Assembly (NCBI RefSeq): GCF_022569295.1
Contig: NZ_JAKFIA010000001.1
Span: 77,001-141,000 of the forward strand
Direction: 5' to 3'
Source of the DNA: Pedomonas mirosovicensis
GTDB taxonomy: Bacteria; Pseudomonadota; Alphaproteobacteria; Sphingomonadales; Sphingomonadaceae
DNA length: 64,000 bases
The notes under the pieces are model-generated. The model was given only the letters and a program-made list of their open reading frames with translations. It was not told the origin of the DNA and ran no database searches. Below are positions 1-10,306 of the stretch, one piece after another. Each line of letters begins with the position of its first letter. The first letter of the stretch is position 1. Both the position numbers and the translations under genes were made by a program.

Positions 1-1
1 T

Positions 2-1082
2 TTCGCCGCTGGCATCGCTGTGAACGCCTTCGGGCATGGCCACCCGCATCTGGTGGATGCGCTGAAGCGCCAGGCCGAGCAACTGTGGCACACCTCCAAC
101 CTCTACCGGGTGCCGGGGCAGGAGCGCCTGTCGGAGCGGCTGCGCGAGGTCACCTTTGCAGACACCATGTTCTTCACCAACTCGGGCACCGAGGCGGTGG
201 AGTTCGCCATCAAGGCCTGCCGCCGCTACCACTACGCGCAGGGCCGGCCCGAGAAGTACGGCATCATCACCTTCTCCAACGCCTTCCACGGCCGCACCAT
301 GGGCGCGATCTCGGCGACGGACCAGAAGAAGCTGCGCGAGGGCTTCGAGCCGCTGTTGCCGGGCTTCACCGTGGTGCCGTTCAACGATCTGGCGGCGGTT
401 GAAGCGGCCATCGACGAGCACACCGGCGGCATCATGCTGGAGCCGCTGCAGGGCGAAGGCGGCATCACGCCCGCAACCCCCGCGTTCATGCAGGGGCTGC
501 GCGCCCTGTGCGACAAGCACGGCCTTCTGCTGATCCTCGATGAGATCCAGTGCGGCGTCGGCCGCACCGGCACGCTGTTCGCCTACGAGCAGTACGGCAT
601 CACGCCCGATATCATGGCCATCGCCAAGGGCATTGGCGGCGGCTTCCCCCGTCGGCGCGTGCCTGACGACCGAGCAGGCGGCGGCGGGCATGGTGGTCGG
701 CACCCACGGCTCCACCTACGGCGGCAACCCGCTGGCCATGGCGGTCGGCAACGCCGTGCTCGATCTGGTGCTGGAGCCGGGCTTCCTCGACCATGTGCGC
801 CAGATGGGCGAGCGCCTCTCCCAGGCGCTGGAGCAGATGATTCCGAATCACGACGGCATCTTCGCGCCCGAGCCGGTGCGCGGCCTTGGCCTGATGCGCG
901 GCATCAAGTGCCTGGTGCCGAGCCGCGAGCTGGTCAACCACGCCCGCTCGGAAGGCATTCTCACCGTGGCCGCCGGTCAGGACGTGCTGCGCCTGCTGCC
1001 GCCGCTCAACATCGAGCAGGCCCACATCGACGAAGCGGTCGAGCGGCTCTCCGCCGCCGCACGCTCCTTCCGCAAGGACTGA
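2..1082 (+). CDS. argD: acetylornithine aminotransferase, 5' truncated and frameshifted
   Basis: Class III PLP aminotransferase that turns N-acetylglutamate semialdehyde into N-acetylornithine in arginine synthesis. The frame is open to the left edge, and the first residues ([15 protein letters not shown]) match an internal part of the family, so the 5' end lies outside the window. Visible motifs are [22 protein letters not shown] and AKGIGGGFP, which holds the PLP-binding lysine. Just after that lysine the frame breaks in a run of five C at 646-650. Removing one C restores [13 protein letters not shown] and an intact C-terminus ending at 1082, 360 codons in all. argF starts 3 bp later, so the two are probably co-transcribed. 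Identity is firm. Whether the break is real or a sequencing error cannot be told from the sequence. Confidence 0.93.
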
Positions 1083-1085
1083 CGG

Positions 1086-2030
1086 ATGAACAACAGCCCG
1101 ATCCGCCACTTTCTCGATCTGACCACGCCCGGCCTTCCAGCGCTCAGGGCCATTCTGACGGAGGCGCGCCGCCGCAAGGAGGCGCGCCGGGGCCTGCCCA
1201 AGGGCCGCGTGGACGAGGACCGGCCGCTGGAGGGCCATACGCTGGCCTCGATTTTCGAGAAGCCCTCCACCCGCACGCGCGTTTCCTTCGATATGGCGAT
1301 GCGGCAACTGGGCGGTTCGACCCTCACCCTGTCGTCATCCGAGTTGCAACTGGGACGCGGCGAGACCATTGCCGATACGGCGCAAGTTCTGTCGCGCATG
1401 GTCGATGCCATCATGATCCGCACGGATGCCCACTCGAAGATCGAGGAGCTGGCGGCCAACGCCACCGTACCGGTGGTGAACGGCCTGACCGACTTCAATC
1501 ACCCCTGCCAGGCCGTCGCCGACGTGCTGACGGTCGAGGAAAAGCTGGGCGGCGTTGAAGGCACCACCTGGACGTGGCTGGGCGACGGCAACAACGTGGT
1601 CCACTCCATCATCGAGGCCGGGGCGCTGCTGAACTTCACCGTGCGCGTGGCGGTGCCGGACGGCTACGAGCCCGAGCAGACGGTGGTGGAAGCCGCCCTC
1701 GCCCGCGGAGCCAAGGTTGAGCTGGTGCGCGATCCCCGCGCGGCCGTCGAGGGCGCGGACGTGGTGGTCACCGACACCTGGGTCTCCATGGGCCAGGCGG
1801 ACAGCGCGGCCAAGATGGCGGCGATGATGCCCTATCAGGTGACGAAGGAATTGATGGCGCTGGCGCGCCCGTCGGCCGTGTTCCTGCATTGCCTGCCCGC
1901 CCACCGGGGCGAGGAGGCGACGGCGGAGGTGATCGACGGCCCCCGGTCCGTAGTGTTCGACGAGGCGGAAAACCGCCTCCACGCTCAGAAGGCGATTTTG
2001 CTGTGGTGTCTGGAACGACTGAATCCGTGA
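1086..2030 (+). CDS. argF: ornithine carbamoyltransferase
   Basis: Cytoplasmic anabolic ornithine transcarbamylase (314 aa) that makes citrulline from ornithine and carbamoyl phosphate. The N-terminal carbamoyl-phosphate motif STRTRVSF, the middle [13 protein letters not shown] and the C-terminal [10 protein letters not shown], which carries the ornithine-site Cys, are all present, and the length is normal. The ATG lies 3 bp after the argD stop and the stop overlaps the hslO GTG start by 4 bp, so argD-argF-hslO reads as one translationally coupled operon, an order often seen in alphaproteobacteria. Confidence 0.97.
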   Translation: MNNSPIRHFLDLTTPGLPALRAILTEARRRKEARRGLPKGRVDEDRPLEGHTLASIFEKPSTRTRVSFDMAMRQLGGSTLTLSSSELQLGRGETIADTAQVLSRMVDAIMIRTDAHSKIEELAANATVPVVNGLTDFNHPCQAVADVLTVEEKLGGVEGTTWTWLGDGNNVVHSIIEAGALLNFTVRVAVPDGYEPEQTVVEAALARGAKVELVRDPRAAVEGADVVVTDTWVSMGQADSAAKMAAMMPYQVTKELMALARPSAVFLHCLPAHRGEEATAEVIDGPRSVVFDEAENRLHAQKAILLWCLERLNP

Positions 2031-2956
2031 GTGAAGAGACCATCCGGCTGGATGGCGAGAAGGTGACTGATCTGGTTCTGCCGTTCCAGATCGACAATCT
2101 GGACGTGCGCGGCCGGGTGGTGCGCCTGGGCCCGGCCCTGTCGGAAGTGCTGGCGGCCCACGCCTATCCGGCTCCCGTGGCGCAGATTCTGGCCGAGGCG
2201 CTGGCGCTGACCGCGCTGCTCGGCTCCGTTCTGCGCGAGGACGGCGGCCAGATGACCCTCCAGGCCAAGGCGAGCGGCCCCGTCTCGCTGCTGGTGACCG
2301 ACTATCTCGCCCCCGGCGCGGTGCGCGGCTACGCCCAGTTCGACCCCGAGGCGATCAAGGCCGTGGAGCCGGGCGCGCCGCTGGAGACCCTGTTCGGCGA
2401 GGGCTACCTCGCCCTCACGGTCGACAAGACGCTGAACACGGAACGCTACCAGGGCATCGTCTCGCTGACGGGCGCGAGCCTTGCCGAGGCGGCGGGCGAG
2501 TATTTCCAGAATTCGGAGCAGCTGCCCTCCCTCGTCAAGCTGGCGGTGCGCCACGACGGGCTGACCGGCGAGTGGTTCGCGGGCGGCATCCTGGTGCAGC
2601 ACCTGCCGCACGGCGAGGAAGGCGGCCCCCGCCACTTCGCCGCCGAGGCCCAGCACCCCAACTGGCAGCACGCGACGATTCTGGTGAACACCCTCCAGCC
2701 GGAAGAGCTGACCGACCCCACGGTCACGCTGGAAACCGTGCTGTGGCGGCTGTTCAATCAGGACGAGCCGCGGGTGTACGATTCCATCCCCATCCATCGC
2801 GGCTGCCGCTGCACCCGCGAGCGCATCCAGTCCGTGCTGCGCCAGTTCTCGTTCGATGACCTGATGAACATGCGCGAGCCGGATGGCTCCATCCGCGTCA
2901 ACTGCGCCTTCTGCTCGAAGGATTGGGTGTTCGAACGCCCGCAGGAGAAGGAATAA
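2027..2956 (+). CDS. hslO: redox-regulated holdase chaperone Hsp33
   Basis: Hsp33 (309 aa from this start) is a cytoplasmic holdase activated by oxidation, when its Zn-bound cysteines form disulfides. The C-terminal zinc centre is visible as CRC near the '[11 protein letters not shown]' segment and CAFC near '[10 protein letters not shown]', giving the CXC-CXXC pattern. I chose the GTG at 2027 because it overlaps the argF stop as GTGA and gives a usual N-terminus. GTG codons at 2003 and 2006 are alternatives, and the open frame extends further up inside argF without family similarity. It is last in the arg operon and is followed by a hairpin at 2971-2996. Confidence 0.95.
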   Translation: MSEETIRLDGEKVTDLVLPFQIDNLDVRGRVVRLGPALSEVLAAHAYPAPVAQILAEALALTALLGSVLREDGGQMTLQAKASGPVSLLVTDYLAPGAVRGYAQFDPEAIKAVEPGAPLETLFGEGYLALTVDKTLNTERYQGIVSLTGASLAEAAGEYFQNSEQLPSLVKLAVRHDGLTGEWFAGGILVQHLPHGEEGGPRHFAAEAQHPNWQHATILVNTLQPEELTDPTVTLETVLWRLFNQDEPRVYDSIPIHRGCRCTRERIQSVLRQFSFDDLMNMREPDGSIRVNCAFCSKDWVFERPQEKE

Positions 2957-2970
2957 TCCTCCTTGAGGAA

Positions 2971-2996
2971 GGGGCTGCGGAGCGATCCGCAGCCCC
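2971..2996. terminator. perfect 11-bp hairpin with GCGA tetraloop
   Basis: GGGGCTGCGGA and its exact complement flank a GNRA-type GCGA loop 14 bp after the hslO stop, between hslO and the convergent gene at 3020-3313. There is no T run on either side, so it is either a bidirectional 3'-end stabiliser or a weak terminator. Confidence 0.6.
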
Positions 2997-3019
2997 AATC
3001 CGGCAAGGGGCCGCCTCAT

Positions 3020-3313
3020 TCAGCGGGCAGCCGCGCGGAAGGCCGCAATATCGGCGGCAGTCACATCAGACGGATAACATTTGGGTGCATAGCCGCCGGG
3101 CTTGGAATAAGCGCTCCGTTTTCCGCAACTGCGCCCATTACGCATGGTGTTGTAAGGGCAAGGGCAATTGCCCGGATAGCTGGCGATCGATTGCCGAATA
3201 ATATATTGCTTGACCTCCTCGGTCGGAGCCTCGCTTTTCGATGACGCAACGGCAGGATTCGCAACAAAGAACAAAGAAACTGCCAAACCAACGGCGAACA
3301 TTAGCGTACGCAT
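3020..3313 (-). CDS. small exported Cys-rich protein of unknown function
   Basis: 97-aa protein with a clear signal peptide (MRTLMFAVGLAVSLFFVANPAVA, predicted cut after AVA). The mature part is compact and Cys-rich: YPGNCPCPYN, GRSCG, KRSAYSKPGGY and PKCYPSD, four cysteines in all, which suggests two disulfides in the periplasm. The start has a good ribosome binding site (GAGGAG about 7 nt upstream). I recognise the NCPCPYN/RSAYSKPGGY pattern as recurring in short exported proteins, but I know no function. It stands alone, convergent with hslO. Confidence 0.75.
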   Translation of the reverse strand: MRTLMFAVGLAVSLFFVANPAVASSKSEAPTEEVKQYIIRQSIASYPGNCPCPYNTMRNGRSCGKRSAYSKPGGYAPKCYPSDVTAADIAAFRAAAR

Positions 3314-3759
3314 GGGGCATCTCCTCTGCCTGGATGTTTCAGCAGAGGCATTGGGAGCATTAATTCCTTAATTTTACTTATAAGACCCGACAGGACACAG
3401 CCGTTGGCTCGCAGGCTCCATTGGCTCTCTTTTGCCCGCCGAACGCCAAAACGGGCGAGACCAGCCTTTGCCATGCCCCATAAAGGCCCGTAGAGGCCCC
3501 TTACAGCGCGAAAACGGACCTGCCCGCTACCACCCTAGCCGAAATAGGCAAAAACCTCTAAACGGACGTTTAAAGCCGATCTAGAGGCATATGGGTTTTT
3601 GTCCGGATGTATCGCGGCTTTACAGTGCCATGGTTGGATGCCTGAAGCCCCCCGGCAAGCCCTTTAGAGGCTGTTAAGCAAAATCGCCTACGCTTTGGAC
3701 CCGCTCATTAATGGACGGGACCGGCATGGACCTTATCGCCCAACCAACCGCCGTTTCGT
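3314..3759. other. 446-bp non-coding region with TAGAGGC direct repeats
   Basis: No credible gene. It should hold the promoter of the leftward gene at 3020-3313 and that of the PAP2 gene. TAGAGGC occurs three times in the same orientation at 3491, 3582 and 3665, spaced 91 and 83 bp apart. The inverted form CCTCTA at 3555-3560 pairs with the middle copy and encloses a second palindrome, TAAACG-GA-CGTTTA, at 3559-3572. The leftmost part (about 3358-3385) is AT-rich with two TTAA motifs. Its role is unknown. Confidence 0.5.
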
Positions 3760-4869
3760 GTGAAGCCACCCCCTGGTGGCGGACTCCCTGCCTCTGCCGA
3801 ACGCAAGCGGCTTTGCATCCTGGCGGCCATCGTGCTGGCCTATGCCGCGCTGGCCAACGCGGCCGCGATCCTCGTCGGGGGCGAGACTGCCTCTGTCTTC
3901 TACAGGCTCAACGACCACACGCTGCTGGTGATCGGCGCCTCACTGGCTCTGATCGGGCTCACCCATGTGATTGTCACCGTCATCAACGAGCCGCGCCTCA
4001 GCGTCCTTGCCCGGCTGTGGGGAGACCTTAAAACCCATGTCCTGCGGCGGGACCGCTTCCTCAGCCTGTTCGTGCCGCTAGGGCTGCTGCCCCTGTTCAT
4101 CCCGGCGTTCCTGACGCTGAAGAGCCTGATTCCGGACGTTCATCCCTTCGCGTTCGATGCCACCTTCCACGCTCTCGACCAGGCGATCCATTTCGGGCAC
4201 GACCCGTGGCGGATCACCCACGCCCTGTTCGGCGGCCCCTCGGCCACCTTCGCCCTCAGCTTTCTCTACAACCTGTGGTTCCTGCTGATCTGGGGCGTCG
4301 CCTTCTATGTCATCCTGCGCGTTGATCGGCCAGTCGAGCGCTTCCACTACCTGTGCGCGCTACTGGTGGCGTGGATCCTCAACGGCACGCTGCTCGCCTA
4401 TCTCTTCTCCTCGGCCGGGCCTTGCTACTTCGGCTTCATCGTTGATGGGCCCAACCCCTACCAGCCGCTGATGGACGGGCTGCACGCGCTCGACGCCCGC
4501 CTCGCCGCCGAGGGCAGCTGGATGCGGATCTGGACCCTGGAAGCGCAGAACGCCTTGTGGGCGCAGCACGGCACGGGCGACGCCGCGACGCTGGGCGGCA
4601 TCTCGGCCATGCCCAGCATGCACGTCTCCCTCTCCCTCGTCATGGCCATGGGCATGTGGCGCTTCAGCCGGGCGTTCAGCGCCGCGCTGTGGGTTTACGC
4701 CGCCGCCATCTTCATCGGCTCGGTGCACTTCGGCTGGCACTATGCTGTTGACGGCTACGTGTCGCTGATCGCAACCGTGCTGATCTGGAAGGGCCTTGGG
4801 CACGCCATCAAGCGCTTCGGCCTTGATGGCGCCATGCCCTCTACCGGCGAAAGCCCCAGTTGCGGCTGA
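3760..4869 (+). CDS. PAP2-superfamily integral membrane phosphatase/transferase
   Basis: Polytopic membrane protein (369 aa) of the PAP2 superfamily, in the inositol-phosphotransferase/Aur1-like branch by appearance. The catalytic motifs lie in the C-terminal third: SAMPSMHVS with the first active-site His, and HFGWHYAVDGY with the nucleophilic His and Asp. About six to eight hydrophobic segments are seen. Likely substrates are lipid phosphates or undecaprenyl-linked molecules at the outer face of the inner membrane; the true substrate is not readable. The start is a GTG at 3760 and I see no nearby ATG. Its 3' end overlaps the gtrA-like gene tail-to-tail by 29 bp, and the neighbours suggest envelope glycolipid work. 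Confidence 0.83.
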   Translation: MKPPPGGGLPASAERKRLCILAAIVLAYAALANAAAILVGGETASVFYRLNDHTLLVIGASLALIGLTHVIVTVINEPRLSVLARLWGDLKTHVLRRDRFLSLFVPLGLLPLFIPAFLTLKSLIPDVHPFAFDATFHALDQAIHFGHDPWRITHALFGGPSATFALSFLYNLWFLLIWGVAFYVILRVDRPVERFHYLCALLVAWILNGTLLAYLFSSAGPCYFGFIVDGPNPYQPLMDGLHALDARLAAEGSWMRIWTLEAQNALWAQHGTGDAATLGGISAMPSMHVSLSLVMAMGMWRFSRAFSAALWVYAAAIFIGSVHFGWHYAVDGYVSLIATVLIWKGLGHAIKRFGLDGAMPSTGESPSCG

Positions 4870-5269
4870 GCAGGAAGGTGATGATGGGCGTCAGCGTTGC
4901 CATGAACGGCACAGCGGCGGCTGCCATCAGGTCCAGACGCTCGCACACCAGCCAGACGATGGCCGTATTGAGGCTGAACCCCACGGCGTTGATGACGAGG
5001 AAGCGCAGCGCCATCGCGGCCATGTCGCCGGGGCGGGCATCGCGGGTCTGGCCGCGGAAGCTCCACAGGAAATGGGCAGCAAAAGCCAAGGGCATGGCAA
5101 CGGCGTAGCCCAGCACATTGGCGGCAAAGGGCCCTATCTTCATCGCCCCCGTGGCGAGCAGGTAGATCAGGCCATGCAGCGCGGTGGCGGCAATGCCGGT
5201 CATGCCGAAGCGAAAAACCTGCGCCACGATCCGCTCGCCGCGCAGCAGGGCACGGGATCGGGAGATCAC
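4841..5269 (-). CDS. GtrA-family membrane protein (putative lipid-linked sugar flippase)
   Basis: 142-aa protein with four hydrophobic segments and the GtrA signature: FRFGMTGIAATALHGLIYLL at the start, FLWSFRG in the middle loop and the C-terminal LSRNWGFRR. GtrA proteins are thought to flip undecaprenyl-phosphate-linked sugars across the inner membrane. Its start overlaps the stop of the GtrB-type glycosyltransferase by 4 bp, so the pair is translationally coupled, as in gtr operons that decorate O-antigen or other surface polymers. Its 3' end overlaps the PAP2 gene by 29 bp. Confidence 0.88.
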   Translation of the reverse strand: MISRSRALLRGERIVAQVFRFGMTGIAATALHGLIYLLATGAMKIGPFAANVLGYAVAMPLAFAAHFLWSFRGQTRDARPGDMAAMALRFLVINAVGFSLNTAIVWLVCERLDLMAAAAVPFMATLTPIITFLLSRNWGFRR

Positions 5270-6312
5270 GCCACTTCCCGCACCCGGCTTGCGGCAACGG
5301 CCATGTCGCCGTCTTCACCCAACGGGCGCTTGGGCGCGCCGCCCATCAGATAACCCAGCGGCACGGCCATGGGCGCGGCCTGGTGCGAGACCACATCCTG
5401 GATGATGAACAGGGGCCGCGCCTTGCTCTGCACGTAGATCCGCCCGATGTACTCGCCAAGCAGGCCCAGCATGACCATCTGGCTCGCCCCCAGAATGGTG
5501 ACCACGAGAATGACGCTGGTCCAGCCCGGCACCGTATGCCCCAGCGCCCAGCCCGAGAGCACGTAGATCATCAAGGGGATGCTGAGAAACGCCAGTATCA
5601 GCCCGGCATGGCTGGCCAGCCGCAGCGGGCTGGTGGAGAAGCCGGTGATGGCGTCAACAGCGAATCGGACCATCTTCCGCAAGGGGTATTTGGTCTCGCC
5701 CGCGTAGCGCGGGGCCCGGTCATAGAGGAACGGCACCTGCTTCATGCCGATCCAGGCCACCATGCCGCGCACGAAGCGGAATTGCTCCGGCATGGCCAGA
5801 ATAACGTCCAGCGCCCGCCGGGACATCAGCCGAAAATCGCCGGTGTTGCGGGGAATATCCACCTCCGCCAGCCGCGAAAGCAGGCGGTAGAAGGCATTGG
5901 CCGTCACCTTCTTGAAGGCGGTCTCGCCCTCCCGCACGCGGCGTTGGCCGTAGACCACCTCCGCCTCTTCCGCGTCCATTCGCGCCAGCATGGCGGCAAG
6001 CAGCTCAGGCGGGTCCTGAAGATCAGCGTCGATAATGAAGATCCGCTCGCCCCGGCAGAGCGCAAGCCCGGCGGTCAGCGCCAGCTGGTGCCCGTGGTTG
6101 CGCGCCAGATTGACGGCGGACAGGCGCGGATCCCTTGCTGCCAGCTGCTGCATGATCGCCCAGGTGCCATCGCGCGAGCCATCGTTGACGAGGATGATCT
6201 CATAATCCTCGCCTACGGCGGCCCGGCAGGCATCGCTCAGCCGGGCATGAAGTTCGTGAAGACAGTCCTGCTCGTTGAAGCAGGGCACAACAGCGGAAAG
6301 CCTGACAGTCAT
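5266..6312 (-). CDS. GtrB/DPMS-type family 2 glycosyltransferase
   Basis: 348-aa glycosyltransferase with an N-terminal GT2 domain (about residues 1-230) and two C-terminal membrane helices (about 230-315). Motifs are VPCFNEQ, NDGSRDGTW and DADLQDPPE, the last being the metal-nucleotide acidic motif. Members move a sugar from a nucleotide donor to undecaprenyl or dolichyl phosphate on the cytoplasmic face. The DPPELL and RNTGDFRLMSR motifs place it with GtrB/ArnC/DPM1-like enzymes. An AAGG ribosome site precedes the ATG. It is coupled to the gtrA-like gene and divergent from the GT-C-like gene at 6476, which could be the periplasmic transferase that uses its product. The sugar is unknown. Confidence 0.92.
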   Translation of the reverse strand: MTVRLSAVVPCFNEQDCLHELHARLSDACRAAVGEDYEIILVNDGSRDGTWAIMQQLAARDPRLSAVNLARNHGHQLALTAGLALCRGERIFIIDADLQDPPELLAAMLARMDAEEAEVVYGQRRVREGETAFKKVTANAFYRLLSRLAEVDIPRNTGDFRLMSRRALDVILAMPEQFRFVRGMVAWIGMKQVPFLYDRAPRYAGETKYPLRKMVRFAVDAITGFSTSPLRLASHAGLILAFLSIPLMIYVLSGWALGHTVPGWTSVILVVTILGASQMVMLGLLGEYIGRIYVQSKARPLFIIQDVVSHQAAPMAVPLGYLMGGAPKRPLGEDGDMAVAASRVREVA

Positions 6313-6475
6313 GCGCCCTTACCTTTTGAAGCAAGAAGTGGCCCAGCGGCGCCCACCCCTTCTGGAGATTCAAGACAGCACGCCACAAACATGCTCCGAT
6401 TGTTTCAGCCCGCCTTTAAATTATGGTTAACCCCTCCCGTCTTTTAATCCTGCGCCGAACAGACGAGAGGGTGCC

Positions 6476-7996
6476 ATGCCGGCGACCAATCCCAGCCGGT
6501 TCCGTTCCATGCTTCCCGAGATCGGAATCGCCTTGATTTTAAGCGTGTTGCTGGTCGCCATGTGGGAGCTGCCCGTCTCCCATGACGTGGTCTGGCAGCT
6601 GTGGATTGCCCGGCAGATGATTCACGGCACCCAGCTCTACGCCGAGATCAACGAGGTCAATCCCCCGCTCTGGTTCTGGGCGGCGCTGCCGGTACAGGGC
6701 CTGGCCGAGGCGCTTCATCTGCCGGCGCGGTCAATCCTTATCGCCACGACCCTCGGCCTCATCAGCCTTGCCCTGGCGCTTCTGTCCCGGCTGTGCGCGG
6801 AGGAGGGCCCATGGCGACGCGCGGGCGTGCTTTTCGCCGCGCTGCTCGCCATGGTGCTCATCCCGATTCATGAGTTCGCCCAGCGGGAGCATCTGGCCCT
6901 CATCGGCGCCCTGCCCTACGCCATGCTCGCCGCGCGGCGGGCCGAGGGAAAGGCCATCCCCCTCTGGGTTGCCGTGCTGACCGGCCTTCTCGCGGCCTAT
7001 GGCTTTGCGCTGAAACACTATTTCCTGCTGATCCCGATTGCGCTCGAGGCCTGGCTGGCCCTGTTCCACCGCGCCCACTGGCGACTGCTGCGGCCAGAAA
7101 CCCTGGTTCTCGCCCTATGCGGGCTGGCCTATGGCGCGGCAATCTTCGCCTTTGCCCCTGCCTTCCTCGACGTGCAACTGCCGATGGTCGCGGCGGCCTA
7201 CGATGGCTACAAGCGGCCGTTCATCACCGTGCTGCTTCGCACCTGGACAATCCTGTGGGCACTCGGCCTGATCGGCGCTACGAACCTCCCAAGGCCACTG
7301 CATCCGCGGGTCATGGCCGGGTTGCTGACCAGCCTCTGCTTCATCTTTTCCTATTTCATTCAAATGAAGGGCTGGGCCTATCACGCCATCAGCGCATCGG
7401 GCGCGCTCTTCTTCACGCTCGGCATCGCCGTCCTGCTTCAGCCGCTCTCATGGCGCTGGATGGTTCGTCACCCCAGCCTGCCCGCAATGCTCCTACTGCT
7501 TGGCGCCCTGTCGGCCAACACCGGCCCCTACCACAACTCAACGGAAGCCGAGACGCGGGCATTGCTTGCCCGCGCGCGCCCTGGAGACCCGGTCGCGATC
7601 CTGACGGTCCGCTCGATGAGGGCCTGGCCCCTTGTGGAAGATGCCCGGCTGGTCTGGCCGCTGCGGCTGTATTCCTACTGGATGCTGCCCGCCATGGCGA
7701 ACACGCCGGAGGCGGAGAAAACACCCCAGCTGAAAGCGCTGGAAGAGGAAATAATCCGGCAAACGCGGGAAGACCTGCTGTGCTTGCCGCCCCGCTTCAT
7801 CGTCGCGGATGACAGCAGCAAAACCCAATATATGCACAGCCGCTTCGACATCATTGGGTTTATGAAGCGCGATGCTGCATTCAGGGCGTTCATCGGCCAT
7901 TACCGCCCGGTCAGAACCTCCGGCCCCCTAACGCTCTGGGAGCGCGTGGGCGATATCCCGCCTGTCCGCACTCCAAAGTGCCGGACGATCAGCTGA
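6476..7996 (+). CDS. polytopic GT-C-like membrane glycosyltransferase (putative)
   Basis: 506-aa protein with about ten hydrophobic segments in residues 15-345, then a soluble C-terminal region of about 150 residues. The first outer loop carries SHDVVWQLWIARQMIHG and the conserved-looking NEVNPPLWFW, resembling first-loop motifs of GT-C enzymes (PMT/ArnT type), which use lipid-phosphate sugars. No exact catalytic DD/DE pair can be assigned from reading alone. The start has a GAGAGG site 6 nt before the ATG. It is divergent from the gtrB- and gtrA-like genes, so it could be the strain-specific third component of a Gtr-like pathway. It could also be an unrelated membrane protein. Confidence 0.65.
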   Translation: MPATNPSRFRSMLPEIGIALILSVLLVAMWELPVSHDVVWQLWIARQMIHGTQLYAEINEVNPPLWFWAALPVQGLAEALHLPARSILIATTLGLISLALALLSRLCAEEGPWRRAGVLFAALLAMVLIPIHEFAQREHLALIGALPYAMLAARRAEGKAIPLWVAVLTGLLAAYGFALKHYFLLIPIALEAWLALFHRAHWRLLRPETLVLALCGLAYGAAIFAFAPAFLDVQLPMVAAAYDGYKRPFITVLLRTWTILWALGLIGATNLPRPLHPRVMAGLLTSLCFIFSYFIQMKGWAYHAISASGALFFTLGIAVLLQPLSWRWMVRHPSLPAMLLLLGALSANTGPYHNSTEAETRALLARARPGDPVAILTVRSMRAWPLVEDARLVWPLRLYSYWMLPAMANTPEAEKTPQLKALEEEIIRQTREDLLCLPPRFIVADDSSKTQYMHSRFDIIGFMKRDAAFRAFIGHYRPVRTSGPLTLWERVGDIPPVRTPKCRTIS

Positions 7997-8138
7997 TCGC
8001 CCGAGGGCAAGGCCCCACGGCAAACCACACCATAAACGCAATCCGTATCGCCAGTTTTCTATTTTCAGCGGGGAGTGGGTCCGATAGGAAGCCGCAGCAG
8101 TTCTTTTTGAACAAGAATTGCAGTGGTTGAAATTATAG

Positions 8139-9518
<1,380 letters not shown>

Positions 9519-9549
9519 GCCGCGCCGATAGCGCAGCTTGTTGATCATT

Positions 9550-9720
9550 TGCAGGAGGGTCTCGACCCTCCTGCACCTCCCATTCCTTTTATCGGGCCGC
9601 GCCCTTCATGGCCCGTCGCACTTGCCGGACCCCGCGAGGCGCATCCCGGCCTCGACCGGGCACGTCCCGTTCAAACGAATGGGGGATTGAAAGGGGGTCT
9701 GCGACCCCTTTCCTCTTTGC
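9550..9720. repeat. composite hairpin repeat, copy A
   Basis: Left hairpin at 9550-9575 has 12-bp perfect arms (TGCAGGAGGGTC / GACCCTCCTGCA). The middle contains ATCGGGCCGCGCC and CATGGCCC. The right end has AAACGAATGGGGG and an imperfect hairpin GAAAGGGGGTC / GACCCCTTTC at 9689-9712. It lies between the stops of gdhA and apaG. Related copies are at 15102, 25223, 27812 and 41214. Confidence 0.85.
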
Positions 9721-9761
9721 TTGTTTGCCTCCGCGCACGGGAAGCGCCCCTGCAGAGGCCC

Positions 9762-10184
9762 TCAGTTGAGGGTGCGGATAGCGAAGGGGCTGTCGAGCGA
9801 GAAGGCGGGGATTTCCACGTCGAAACTGTTGCCGGTCTCGTCCACCAGGCCGTAGGTGCCGCGCATGATGCCCGACGGCGTACCCAGCGGGCAGCCGGAG
9901 GTATATTCGAACGCGTCGCCCGGCTCGAGAACCGGCTGCTCACCGACCACGCCCTCGCCTTTCACCTCATGCACCCGGCCGTTGCCGTCTGCGATGATCC
10001 AGTGCCGGGTCATCAGTTGCACGGTGAAATCGCCGTTGTTCTCCACCCGCACGTGGTAGGCCCAGACATAGCGGCTCTCCGACGGGTCTGACTGATCGTC
10101 GATATAGGTAGGCAGAACCTTGACCGTGATATTGCCGGTCGTCGCCTCGTACGGATAGTCCACGTCATCTGGCAGTGTCGCCAT
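9762..10184 (-). CDS. apaG: ApaG (DUF525) family protein
   Basis: 140-aa single-domain ApaG protein, a fibronectin-III-like beta sandwich (DUF525). Typical stretches are YVWAYHVRVEN, LMTRHWIIADGNG, GEGVVGEQPVLEPG and the C-terminal MRGTYGLVDETG. Function is poorly defined: Salmonella ApaG is linked to Co2+ resistance and Mg efflux, and the domain also occurs in F-box proteins. The ATG at 10184 is preceded by GGGGAGG, which beats the open frame's earlier start at 10226. It lies downstream of metZ on the same strand, an arrangement I know from other alphaproteobacteria. Confidence 0.93.
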   Translation of the reverse strand: MATLPDDVDYPYEATTGNITVKVLPTYIDDQSDPSESRYVWAYHVRVENNGDFTVQLMTRHWIIADGNGRVHEVKGEGVVGEQPVLEPGDAFEYTSGCPLGTPSGIMRGTYGLVDETGNSFDVEIPAFSLDSPFAIRTLN

Positions 10185-10306
10185 CGCACCTTGCCTCCCC
10201 GCAGCCCTGGCGGCTCCGCCGCACAAACGGAGCCGGGCTTTTGCTCGTGCCGGTGGTGACGGCAGCCCGCCGGACGCGAACCGCCGCCACGCAGACCATG
10301 CTTGTT

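Noticed and set aside
646-650. Programmed ribosomal frameshifting in argD
   Set aside because: No known ArgD uses it, and two other unrelated genes show the same one-base expansion in C/G runs, so an error is simpler.
4841-7996. Horizontal transfer or phage origin of the Gtr-like genes
   Set aside because: No integrase, attachment site or flanking repeat, and base composition looks like the neighbours'.
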